In this document: in pieces, positions 15,965 through 23,713 of the stretch
Layout: every line of letters starts with the position of its first letter
Numbering within the stretch: position 1 is the stretch's first letter
Source of the DNA: Collinsella sp.
GTDB taxonomy: Bacteria; Actinomycetota; Coriobacteriia; Coriobacteriales; Coriobacteriaceae
Assembly (NCBI GenBank): GCA_019414345.1
Contig: DXMF01000041.1
Span: forward strand, 1 to 64,000
Length of the DNA stretch: 64,000 nt
Reading direction: 5' to 3'
Notes under the pieces: generated by a model
Database searches by the model: none
What the model saw: only the letters and a program-made list of their open reading frames with translations
What the model was told of the DNA's origin: nothing
Position numbers and translations under genes: made by a program

Positions 15965-16945
15965 GTGGTAAAGATGAAAGATGTGGCCGAGCTGGCCGGC
16001 GTTTCGAGCGCCGCCGTCTCGCGCTACCTCAACGGTGGATATATCTCGGCGGATAAGGCCGAGCGCATTAAGCAGGCGATTGAGCTGACCGGATACGTGC
16101 GGTCCAGCCAGGCTCGCGCGCTACGCACCGGCTCCACCAAGCTCATCGGCGTCATCGTGCCCAAGATCAACTCGGAGTCCGTGAGCCGCATTACCGCCGG
16201 CATTGGCCAGGTGCTCGGTCGCCGTGGCTACCAGATGCTGCTTGCCAATACCGATAACGCCCCCGATCGCGAGCTCGAATACCTCGATTTGTTCCAAAAC
16301 CACCCGGTCGATGGCATTGTGCTGGTGGCAACTATGATTACCGACGAGCACCGTCGGGCGATTGAATCGTGCCGCGTGCCGATCGTGCTGATCGGCCAGA
16401 ATGTTGAGGGTGCGGCGTGCGTCTACCACGACGATTACGAGGCCGCCTTTGAGCTGGGCCATGCGCTCGCGGGTCGCGTGGACGGCAAGATTGCCTATAT
16501 TGGAGTTACCGAAGAGGACCGCGCGGCCGGTTATGACCGCCGTCGCGGTTTTGAGGCCGGCTTGCGCGCCGCGGGCGTGGCGCTTGATCCGAGCCTGATT
16601 CGCCAGGGGTCCTTTACGCTCGACTCGGGCTATGGTGCGGCGCGTGAACTGCTTTCCGTTGCTCCCGATGTTTCGTTTATTGCCTGCGCGACCGACACCA
16701 TGGCGGCGGGCGCGCTGCGTGCTATTGATGAGGTTCGCGGCGTGGGCGAGGGCATGCACCGCGTAAGCGGTTTTGGCGACAACGCGTTTTTGCGCGCGCT
16801 GACGGGCGGCATTCCCACCGTGCACTATGGCTACCTGACCAGTGGCGTCGAGGCGACCAATATGTTGCTCAACACGCTCGATGGCGTGGAGGGGGAGAGC
16901 GGTCTCAAGACACTCAAGCTCGGTCATCAGCTTATGAATGTCTAG
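15965..16945 (+). CDS. scrR: LacI-family repressor of the sucrose locus
   Basis: The helix-turn-helix is MKDVAELAGVSSAAVSRYLN, followed by the hinge (ARALRTGSTKLIGVIVP) and a periplasmic-binding-protein-like sensor domain with NHPVDGIVLV and SFIACATDTMAAGALRA. GTG 15965 follows AGGGG at 15955; ATG 15974 and ATG 15950 are alternatives, while upstream ATGs precede the operator and are unlikely. Length (326 residues) is normal. It is followed by a sucrose PTS permease and hydrolase with matching operators, so sucrose or a phosphorylated sugar is the likely effector. The name rests on context. Confidence 0.8.
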   Translation: MVKMKDVAELAGVSSAAVSRYLNGGYISADKAERIKQAIELTGYVRSSQARALRTGSTKLIGVIVPKINSESVSRITAGIGQVLGRRGYQMLLANTDNAPDRELEYLDLFQNHPVDGIVLVATMITDEHRRAIESCRVPIVLIGQNVEGAACVYHDDYEAAFELGHALAGRVDGKIAYIGVTEEDRAAGYDRRRGFEAGLRAAGVALDPSLIRQGSFTLDSGYGAARELLSVAPDVSFIACATDTMAAGALRAIDEVRGVGEGMHRVSGFGDNAFLRALTGGIPTVHYGYLTSGVEATNMLLNTLDGVEGESGLKTLKLGHQLMNV

Positions 16946-17032
16946 GTCTTGGGCATGTCTGTCTGCCTCTGAGCCCTTATGTTTGTCTCAAAACTACCAT
17001 TCACCGGCTTTTTCCTACCGTTCACCCTACTA

Positions 17033-17046
17033 TGAAAACGATTGCA
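17033..17046. promoter_or_regulatory. LacI-family operator 1 of the PTS gene
   Basis: TGAAAACGATTGCA, 26 bp from the second site centre to centre and about 85 bp before the permease start. It matches the operator at 15936. Confidence 0.75.
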
Positions 17047-17058
17047 GACATATGAAAC

Positions 17059-17072
17059 TGAAATCGATTACA
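17059..17072. promoter_or_regulatory. LacI-family operator 2 of the PTS gene
   Basis: TGAAATCGATTACA, nearly a perfect palindrome around ATCGAT. Spacing of 26 bp to operator 1 would place both dimers on roughly the same DNA face. Confidence 0.75.
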
Positions 17073-17128
17073 GTGTAAGTGTCAAAGATGGCCGGGTGCA
17101 CATGTGCCCGTTGGAGGAAAGGGAAGTC

Positions 17129-18529
17129 ATGGACTACCGCAAATCAGCCCAAGAGGTGCTCGACAACGTCGGTGGCGCCGACAACGTTGTTTCGGCCGCA
17201 CACTGCGCTACGCGTCTGCGCCTGGTGATTGCCGATAATTCCAAGGTTAACAAGGAGGCTATCGAGAACGTCGACGGCGCCAAGGGCGTCTTTGAGGCTC
17301 AGGGCCAGCTCCAGATTATTTTTGGCACCGGCACCGTCAACAAGGTCTACGAGGAGTTCATCGCGCTCAGCGGCGTCGAGGCTGCCACCAAGGCCGAGGT
17401 CAAGGAGGCCGCGGCTCAGCAGCAGAACATCTTTATGCGTGCCATTAAGGTGCTCGGCGATGTCTTTGTCCCCATCATCCCCGCCATCGTGGCTTCGGGC
17501 CTGCTGCTGGGCATTATGAGCGCCCTCAGTTTTATGGCCTCCAACGGCTTTATCGCGCTCGATACCAATAACTTTATCTACAAGATTGCCGACCTGGTCT
17601 CGGGCACGTCCTTTGGCATTCTGCAGATCCTGATCGGCTACTCCGCCGCTAAGGCCTTTGGCGCCAACCCGTATCTGGGCGCTGTCGTCGGCGGTGCGTT
17701 CATCAACTCCTCGCTGCAGAGCGCTTACACGGTTGCCTCCGAGGGCGTTCAGACCATGGTCACCGTCATTCCCGGCGTGTACAGCTTTGAGTGGGTCGGC
17801 TATCAGGGCCATGCGATCCCCATCGTCATCGCCTGCGCCATTCTGGCCTTCCTCGAGAAGCGCCTGCACAAGATCGTTCCCGAGATGTTCGACCTCTTTG
17901 TGACCCCGCTTGTCTCCGTGTTCGTGACCGTGCTCGTGACGCTCGTTGCCGTCGGCCCCATCTTCGTGTGGGCCGAGAACGCCATCCTCGGTCTGATCCA
18001 GGCCCTGCTGACCCTGCCCTTCGGCATCGGTTCCTTTATCGTCGGTCTGTTCTATGCCCCCACGGTCGTTACCGGTATCCACCAGATGTACACCGCCATC
18101 GACCTGGGCCAGCTCGCCCAGTACGGTGTGACCTACTGGCTGCCCATCGCCAGCGCTGCCAACATCGCACAGGGTGGCGCCGCGCTCGCCGTTGCCTTTA
18201 AAACCCGCGATGCCAAGATCAAGGGCCTGGCGCTTCCTTCGGCTCTGTCCGCCTTCATGGGTATTACCGAGCCGGCCATTTTTGGTGTGAACCTGCGCTT
18301 CTTTAAGCCCTTCATCGCCGGCTGCATCGGCGGCGGTTGCGGTGCCCTGGTCTGCGCGCTCACCTCGCTTGCCGCTTCCGGCACCGGCGTTACCGGCATC
18401 TTCGGTATCCTGCTGTGCCTGGCCCAGCCCGTGCAGTACGCGATCATGTTTGCGGTCGCCGCGCTGGTTTCCTTTGCCGTCTCATTTGTCCTGTACAAGG
18501 ACGAGCCCAAGGCTTCCGAGCAGGCCTAA
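17129..18529 (+). CDS. scrA: PTS EIIBC permease, sucrose type
   Basis: ATG 17129 follows GGAGG (17113) and AAGGGAAG. Residues 1-85 are an EIIB domain with the phosphorylated cysteine in SAAHCATRLRLV (about Cys26); residues 105-460 are an EIIC domain with about ten membrane helices and the substrate-loop motif GITEPAIFGVNLRF. No EIIA domain is fused, so a separate EIIA must supply phosphate. It would import and phosphorylate sucrose (or a related disaccharide) in the cytoplasmic membrane. The 466-residue length fits ScrA/TreB. Trehalose or beta-glucoside specificity is possible, but the downstream GH32 gene argues for sucrose. Confidence 0.85.
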   Translation: MDYRKSAQEVLDNVGGADNVVSAAHCATRLRLVIADNSKVNKEAIENVDGAKGVFEAQGQLQIIFGTGTVNKVYEEFIALSGVEAATKAEVKEAAAQQQNIFMRAIKVLGDVFVPIIPAIVASGLLLGIMSALSFMASNGFIALDTNNFIYKIADLVSGTSFGILQILIGYSAAKAFGANPYLGAVVGGAFINSSLQSAYTVASEGVQTMVTVIPGVYSFEWVGYQGHAIPIVIACAILAFLEKRLHKIVPEMFDLFVTPLVSVFVTVLVTLVAVGPIFVWAENAILGLIQALLTLPFGIGSFIVGLFYAPTVVTGIHQMYTAIDLGQLAQYGVTYWLPIASAANIAQGGAALAVAFKTRDAKIKGLALPSALSAFMGITEPAIFGVNLRFFKPFIAGCIGGGCGALVCALTSLAASGTGVTGIFGILLCLAQPVQYAIMFAVAALVSFAVSFVLYKDEPKASEQA

Positions 18530-18548
18530 GAGCTTTTGATTGAAGGGT

Positions 18549-18573
18549 GCCCGCGGGTTGTATGCTCGCGGGC
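18549..18573 (+). terminator. Intercistronic GC-rich hairpin
   Basis: GCCCGCG (18549-18555) pairs with CGCGGGC (18567-18573), followed by GTTTCCC. It may be a partial terminator or an mRNA-stabilising hairpin between permease and hydrolase genes. Confidence 0.5.
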
Positions 18574-18635
18574 GTTTCCCGTATCCGGTGTCGATCTCTG
18601 GCGCCCTGTTACTTTCTATCCGTTAGGACTTTGAT

Positions 18636-20177
18636 ATGTCTAATGCACTTGGCCGCGACCTTGCAAAGCTGGTTGCCGCTGTTGACGCTGCCGCCTCTGA
18701 GTGCGGTCATGGCGCGTATGGCCAGCGCTTCCATATTATGCCGCCGGCGGGCTGGCTCAACGACCCCAACGGTCTTTGCCAGGCGGGCGGCGTGTTCCAT
18801 GCCTATTTTCAGTATGCGCCGTTTGATGTGAACGGCGGCGTCAAGATGTGGGGCCATGCGACGAGCCGTGACCTTATGACGTGGGACTACGTTGGCGCTC
18901 CGCTGCTGCCCGACGAGCCGTTCGATTGCCATGGTGTGTACTCGGGCTCGGCTTTGGTCGAGGACGGTCGCATTCGCGTGCTGTACACAGGCAACGTGAA
19001 GCTATCCGATGCGGACGGGACGTACGACTACGTCAATACCGGCCGTCGTGCCGATACTGTTTATGTCGAGAGCGTTGATGGCCTTGCCGGTCGGGAGTTC
19101 AGCCAAAAGCGCGTGGTGCTGGCGTCCGAGGTTTATCCCGATGATTTGACCTGTCATGTGCGCGATCCCAAGGTGTGGCGCGACGCGGACGGGCGTTATC
19201 ACATGGTGCTGGGCGCGCGTCGTCGCGTGGATGGGCCGCATATCGAGAGCCGTTTTTGTACCATGCACGGCGAGGGTGCCGGGCGCGATGTGGGCGAGAT
19301 CCTGGTGTATGGCTCGGCCGATATGCTGAGCTGGGAACTCGAGAGCCGTGTGTCTACGCCCGAGCGTTTTGGCTTTATGTGGGAGTGCCCGGGATACCTT
19401 GAGCTTGAGGCGGATGGCGGCGTACCGGCGAAGTGGCTGTCCTTCTCGCCCCAGGGCCTTGAGGGCGGTCGTTGGGACCGCGGCAACGTATACGCTGCTG
19501 GCTACATGCCTGTAACGGGCGACATTACCGGTGTTGACGGTACCTATGAGCTGGGCGAGTTCCGCCTGTGGGACGCCGGTTTTGACTTCTATGCTCCGCA
19601 GGAGTTCACGGCCGAGGACGGTCGCCACATTCTGATCGGCTGGATGGGCATGCCCGATGAGCCGACCTATGGCAACGCACCCACCGTGGTGTGCGGCTGG
19701 CAGCACTGCATGACGGTGCCGCGTGAGCTTACAGCCGGTGCCGGCGGCGTGGTGCTGCAGCAGCCGGCGCGCGAGATCGAGCGCCATTATGCCTCGGTGC
19801 GTGTGGGGGCGGGCTCGTTGGAGGTTGCCGGCGATGCCTGCTTTGACGTTGTTGTTGACGGTGTTGGCGGCGCGTTTACCGCGACCGTTGATGGCGAGCT
19901 AAAGCTGTCGTTTGCGCCCGCCGAGGGCGAACTGCCCGCGCGCTTTGAGATGCGATTTACCGATGAGGGTCGCGCTTCTGCTGGCTGTGGTCGCACCGTG
20001 CGCTGGGAGCCTGTCGACGAGGTGCGCAACGTGCGCATTGTCGGCGATGTCTCGTCGGTCGAGGTGTTTGTGAATGATGGCGCGCTCGTGTTTTCGACAC
20101 GCATCTATCCCGAGGCCTATGGCGTGACCGTTGACGCTCCGGGTGCGAGCGTGAACTATCACACGCTCAACATCTAG
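18636..20177 (+). CDS. scrB: Sucrose-6-phosphate hydrolase, GH32
   Basis: This 513-residue protein carries all three GH32 acidic motifs: WLNDPNG near residue 39 (nucleophile Asp), RDPKVW near 175 (transition-state stabiliser) and WECPGY near 249 (acid/base Glu). It continues into a C-terminal beta-sandwich ending SVEVFVNDGALVFSTRIYPE. It cleaves sucrose-6-phosphate, made by the upstream PTS, into glucose-6-phosphate and fructose in the cytosol; there is no signal peptide. The gene lies 106 bp after the permease gene and is followed by a strong terminator, closing the operon. Confidence 0.9.
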   Translation: MSNALGRDLAKLVAAVDAAASECGHGAYGQRFHIMPPAGWLNDPNGLCQAGGVFHAYFQYAPFDVNGGVKMWGHATSRDLMTWDYVGAPLLPDEPFDCHGVYSGSALVEDGRIRVLYTGNVKLSDADGTYDYVNTGRRADTVYVESVDGLAGREFSQKRVVLASEVYPDDLTCHVRDPKVWRDADGRYHMVLGARRRVDGPHIESRFCTMHGEGAGRDVGEILVYGSADMLSWELESRVSTPERFGFMWECPGYLELEADGGVPAKWLSFSPQGLEGGRWDRGNVYAAGYMPVTGDITGVDGTYELGEFRLWDAGFDFYAPQEFTAEDGRHILIGWMGMPDEPTYGNAPTVVCGWQHCMTVPRELTAGAGGVVLQQPAREIERHYASVRVGAGSLEVAGDACFDVVVDGVGGAFTATVDGELKLSFAPAEGELPARFEMRFTDEGRASAGCGRTVRWEPVDEVRNVRIVGDVSSVEVFVNDGALVFSTRIYPEAYGVTVDAPGASVNYHTLNI

Positions 20178-20215
20178 GCGATTCGTTGCATATCGGCGCT
20201 ATACTGCAGCCGTTG

Positions 20216-20251
20216 CCCACGATGCGGGGAACACCTGCATCGTGGGTTTTT
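20216..20251 (+). terminator. Intrinsic terminator of the sucrose operon
   Basis: CCCACGATGC (20216-20225) pairs with GCATCGTGGG (20237-20246), an 11-nt loop, then TTTTT. Confidence 0.9.
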
Positions 20252-20273
20252 GCTTATGAAGGGACGGTGCCGT

Positions 20274-21266
20274 GTGGATGTAAAGCAGCTAGAAGAGGCC
20301 TGGGCTGCAAGAGCCGGCGCGCGTGGGGCGCGACTGGTTGCGGCCCCGCATGTGCCGGCGGCGCTGTCGCAGCTGGGAATTGTGCGTCCCGGTGACCGCC
20401 TGGTGGCCTTTGCGGACGACTTTGCCGATGCGTTTGCGCGCGGCTTTGATGCCTGCGACGTTGTGCTGGTGGGCTCACCGTCTGCCGATGCGTTTGCTGC
20501 CGTGTCCAAGGGCTTTGATGCTTCGTTTGATGCCGAGGGGCCGCACCTGTGGTGGTTCCTCAACTCTATCGGCGGGTTTGGTCTGCGTGTGCCTGACCTT
20601 CGCGCTCTGGGGCGCGCGGCTCGTGAGGCCCACGCGCTGCTGGTTGTGGACAACACCGTGGCGTCGGCTTTTGGCTGCGATCCGTTGCGCTTGGGTGCTG
20701 TGCTGTCACTTGAGGCGCTCGATCGCGTGTGCGCCGGCAAGGCTCCGCGCAAGCTCGTTGCCGCTTCGGTGGCGCGCTCGCAGCTCAAGCGCCATCGTGT
20801 GGATGCCGCGGCTGAGTGCGCGCATGCGTTGTTTGCAGGCTGCGGTGCTTTGGCACTCGACCTTTCTGCCGAGGAAACCGACGTGCTGGAGCGTGGGCTT
20901 TCCTCGCTCGATACCCGCATGCAGGCGCATTTCGACCGCGCCCGTGCGCTGGCCGACTACTTGGCTGCGAACGAGATGGTGCGCAACGTGCGCTATCCCG
21001 GGCTGAGCTCGCACCCCGACCATGCGGTTGCCACGGGAATCCTCGAGCATGGTTTTGGCCCGGCAGTTGAGTTCGATCTTATCGAGCGTAGTGCGGATGA
21101 TCTGTTCGATGCTTTGCCGGGGGAGTTCCGTACATCGCCGGCCGGCGGCGCAACGACGCGTCTTTCGGCTCCACGCGGCAAGCGGGGGAGCACCATCCGC
21201 CTCTTCGCCGGCACCGACAATCCCTTGATAGTTGCGGCCACCCTAGACAACGCTCTTCGCAACTAG
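20274..21266 (+). CDS. Transsulfuration-enzyme-like protein lacking the PLP lysine
   Basis: The fold follows the Cys/Met metabolism PLP family: VPDLRALGRAAREAHALLVV, DNTVASAFGCDPLRLGA, then GLSSLDTRMQAHFDRARALA, NVRYPGLSSHPDHAVA and an SPAGG-TTR substrate-phosphate-like segment. Where the family has SATKY with the PLP-binding lysine, this protein reads SLEALDRV, so it should not form the usual Schiff base. It is also shorter (330 residues against about 390). GTG 20274 follows AAGGGA at 9 bases; ATG 20256 is the alternative but abuts the terminator. It may be a binding protein, a new activity or a decaying paralogue. Not assigned to a pathway. Confidence 0.6.
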   Translation: MDVKQLEEAWAARAGARGARLVAAPHVPAALSQLGIVRPGDRLVAFADDFADAFARGFDACDVVLVGSPSADAFAAVSKGFDASFDAEGPHLWWFLNSIGGFGLRVPDLRALGRAAREAHALLVVDNTVASAFGCDPLRLGAVLSLEALDRVCAGKAPRKLVAASVARSQLKRHRVDAAAECAHALFAGCGALALDLSAEETDVLERGLSSLDTRMQAHFDRARALADYLAANEMVRNVRYPGLSSHPDHAVATGILEHGFGPAVEFDLIERSADDLFDALPGEFRTSPAGGATTRLSAPRGKRGSTIRLFAGTDNPLIVAATLDNALRN

Positions 21267-21284
21267 CTAAATCATCCTCAACTC

Positions 21285-21359
21285 CATAAGTTGCGGTGAA
21301 ATAGGGATTGATTTACGGCTTTAACCGCATAAACAGTCCCTATTTCACCGCAACTTATG
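21285..21359. repeat. Long inverted repeat between convergent genes
   Basis: Arms 21285-21307 and 21337-21359 are perfect 23-bp reverse complements; the 29-nt loop contains a degenerate inner repeat (TTACGG/CCGCAT). It lies between converging genes but has no T-run, so a terminator role is uncertain; it resembles small palindromic repeat elements. Confidence 0.8.
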
Positions 21360-21400
21360 AGAAGGGGTTGTGCAGCTAAAAAAGCCCCGTCCCAAATTGG

Positions 21401-21745
21401 CTACTCTTTGATGCTGGCGATGAGGTCGTTGGCTTTGGTGGCGATGACGTTGTTGATCTCGCCCTGCAACGTCTCGTAGACCGCGATGGCTCGCTCGCCG
21501 GCGGGGGTGAGGGTGGATCCGCGGGCGCCGTCGCGCTCGATGAGCTTGCAGCCTAGCTGGCCTTCGGCTTCGTTCACAATGCGCCAGGCCTTGGAATACG
21601 CCATGCCCATGCTCTTGGCGGCACGGTTGAGCGAGTGCTCGCGGGCGATACCTTGCAGCAGCAAGACGCAGCCGTGGCCGAAGACGCCCGGCAGATCCTT
21701 GTCGCACGCTTGAATGACCAACTTTGCCGTCGTCTTGTACTCCAT
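21401..21745 (-). CDS. ModE-type winged-helix regulator
   Basis: This 114-residue protein is a ModE/LysR-like winged helix: GHGCVLLLQGIAREHSLNRA, AAKSMGMAYSKAWRIVNEAE, LGCKLIERDGARGSTLTPAG. It has only the DNA-binding domain, without the molybdate-binding TOBE domains, as in many short ModE-family regulators of molybdenum or metal-related genes. ATG 21745 was chosen; a GTG 9 bases upstream is possible. Its target is not evident: neighbours are guaB (divergent) and the transsulfuration-like gene. Confidence 0.75.
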   Translation of the reverse strand: MEYKTTAKLVIQACDKDLPGVFGHGCVLLLQGIAREHSLNRAAKSMGMAYSKAWRIVNEAEGQLGCKLIERDGARGSTLTPAGERAIAVYETLQGEINNVIATKANDLIASIKE

Positions 21746-21938
21746 ACGCTCCACGTCTCCCCGCTAAAGTGTTTGCTGGGCAAACGCAAAGCCTGCGTCA
21801 AACCCTCGTGTGCTCTTCTTAAATCATGCATTGTAGCAGTCAAAGTGCGTTAAGATACTTCCCCAGTATTGGGCGCCCAAGGTTGGGCTGGGTCCCACGA
21901 GGCCTGCAGCCGACCGGTCGCATGGAAAAAGGAGAAAC

Positions 21939-23450
21939 ATGGCTACGTTCTTTCCCGGTGAGTCCCACACGTTTTCGGAGTATCTGCTGGTCCCTGGTTA
22001 CTCGTCCTCGCAGTGCATCCCCAACAACGTCTCTCTTAAGACGCCGCTAACCCGCTTTAAGCGCGGTGAGAAGCCGGCAATCACCCTGAACATCCCCATG
22101 GTTTCCGCCATCATGCAGTCCGTCTCGGGCGTCGACATGGGTGTCGCGCTCGCTACCGAGGGTGGCCTGTCCTTCATTTACGGTTCCCAGAGCGCCGAGT
22201 CCGAGGCCGCTATGGTCAAGGCCGTCAAGGATCACAAGGCCGGCTTTGTTCAGTCCGATTCCACGCTGACCCCCGACATGACCATGGAGCAGGTCATCGA
22301 GCTCAAGGAGAAGACCGGTCATTCCACCATGCCGGTTACTGACGACGGCACTCCCAAGGGTAAGCTCCTGGGCATCGTCACCAGCCGTGACTATCGTCCC
22401 AGTCGTGATGACCACCAGACGAAGGTCTCCGAGTTCATGACCCCGCGTGAGCAGCTCATCGTGGGCGACAAGAACATCAGCCTCAAGGTTGCCAACGACG
22501 TCATCTGGGACAACAAGCTCAACGCCCTGCCCATCGTCGACGATAACGATCACCTCATGGGCATCGTCTTCCGCAAGGACTACGACAGCCACAAGACCAA
22601 CCCCAACGAGCTGCTCGACGGCGACAAGCGCTACATGGTCGGCGCCGGTATCAACACCCGCGACTATGCCGAGCGCGTGCCGCTGCTCATCGAGGCCGGT
22701 GCCGATGTCTTGTGCATCGATTCTTCCGAGGGCTTCAGCGAGTGGCAGAAGCGCACCATCGAGTGGATCCGCGCCAACTACGGCGAGGACGTCAAGGTCG
22801 GTGCCGGTAACGTCGTCGACGCCGAGGGCTTCCGCTTTTTGGCCGACTGCGGTGCCGACTTCATCAAGGTCGGTATCGGCGGTGGGTCCATCTGCATTAC
22901 CCGCGAGACCAAGGGTATCGGCCGTGGCCAGGCCACCGCGCTGATCGACGTCTGCCGAGCCCGTGACGAGTACTACGAGGAGACCGGTGTCTACGTGCCC
23001 GTGTGCTCCGACGGCGGCATCGTCTACGACTACCACATGACACTCGCCCTTGCCATGGGTGCCGACTTTATGATGCTGGGCCGCTACTTCGCCCGCTTCG
23101 ACGAGAGCCCGACCGAGCGCGTCAACGTCAACGGTCAGTACATGAAGGAGTACTGGGGCGAGGGTTCTGCGCGTGCCCGCAACTGGCAGCGCTACGACCT
23201 GGGCGGCGCCGCGAAGCTCAGCTTCGTCGAGGGCGTCGACTCCTACGTTCCCTACGCCGGTTCCCTCAAGGACGGCGTGGGCGGCACGCTCTACAAGGTC
23301 AAGTCTACGATGTGCAACTGCGGTGCCCTCTCGATCCCCGAGCTCCAGGAAAAGGCACGCCTGACCCTGGTGAGCTCGACCTCCATCGTCGAAGGCGGCG
23401 CCCACGACGTAGTCGTCAAGGATTCCCAGCAGAGCGTTTCCTATAGATAA
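21939..23450 (+). CDS. guaB: IMP dehydrogenase
   Basis: It oxidises IMP to XMP with NAD+, the first committed step of GMP synthesis. The 503-residue protein has the barrel start [11 protein letters not shown], two CBS domains (about residues 100-220: [52 protein letters not shown]) and the active-site loop [20 protein letters not shown] with the catalytic cysteine near 318. The loop differs from the common GIGPGSICTTR form, a known variant branch. AAAGGAG precedes the ATG. Upstream 21855-21938 holds the leader; I see no purine riboswitch. Confidence 0.9.
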   Translation: MATFFPGESHTFSEYLLVPGYSSSQCIPNNVSLKTPLTRFKRGEKPAITLNIPMVSAIMQSVSGVDMGVALATEGGLSFIYGSQSAESEAAMVKAVKDHKAGFVQSDSTLTPDMTMEQVIELKEKTGHSTMPVTDDGTPKGKLLGIVTSRDYRPSRDDHQTKVSEFMTPREQLIVGDKNISLKVANDVIWDNKLNALPIVDDNDHLMGIVFRKDYDSHKTNPNELLDGDKRYMVGAGINTRDYAERVPLLIEAGADVLCIDSSEGFSEWQKRTIEWIRANYGEDVKVGAGNVVDAEGFRFLADCGADFIKVGIGGGSICITRETKGIGRGQATALIDVCRARDEYYEETGVYVPVCSDGGIVYDYHMTLALAMGADFMMLGRYFARFDESPTERVNVNGQYMKEYWGEGSARARNWQRYDLGGAAKLSFVEGVDSYVPYAGSLKDGVGGTLYKVKSTMCNCGALSIPELQEKARLTLVSSTSIVEGGAHDVVVKDSQQSVSYR

Positions 23451-23500
23451 GGCAAGAGCTGCATATCAAAGGTTGATTCACAACCACGTTATTTAGATAA

Positions 23501-23533
23501 AGCGAGATGCATGCAAGTCGCAGGCATCTCGCT
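23501..23533 (+). terminator. Hairpin downstream of guaB
   Basis: AGCGAGATGC (23501-23510) pairs with GCATCTCGCT (23524-23533). The following TGTCGTATTTGC is only mildly T-rich, so termination strength is uncertain. Confidence 0.6.
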
Positions 23534-23569
23534 TGTCGTATTTGCTATTATCATGCGAGTTAACGATGT

Positions 23570-23687
23570 GGCGGGGCGTTCTTACCTTTGCTCGCTGCAA
23601 GTTCCGCACGAGCCGAAGAGCACTTAATGTGCTCTTCGTGCGAGCAGGACTGTCCGCAGCAGCGAGTAAAGGTAAGAACGCCCCGCC
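23570..23687. repeat. 118-bp nested palindrome in the leuS leader
   Basis: Outer arms 23570-23598 and 23659-23687 (29 bp) match with one change that gives a G-U pair in RNA. Inside, GAAGAGCAC (23615-23623) pairs with GTGCTCTTC (23629-23637), extended by CGCAC/GTGCG. It ends 15 bp before the leuS ribosome-binding site. It carries no T-box or specifier. It could be a mobile palindromic element, a terminator-like leader or a processing site. Confidence 0.8.
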
Positions 23688-23713
23688 CCAACCCAGCTAA
23701 CAAAGGAGCTGAT

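Noticed and set aside
21842..21938. Purine riboswitch before guaB
   Set aside because: I could not find the paired loops or the conserved junction of purine or PRPP riboswitches.
23588..23713. 42-residue N-terminal extension of leuS
   Set aside because: It is encoded by the palindrome arms and contains a Cys-rich random sequence; AAAGGAG at 23702 indicates the start at 23714.
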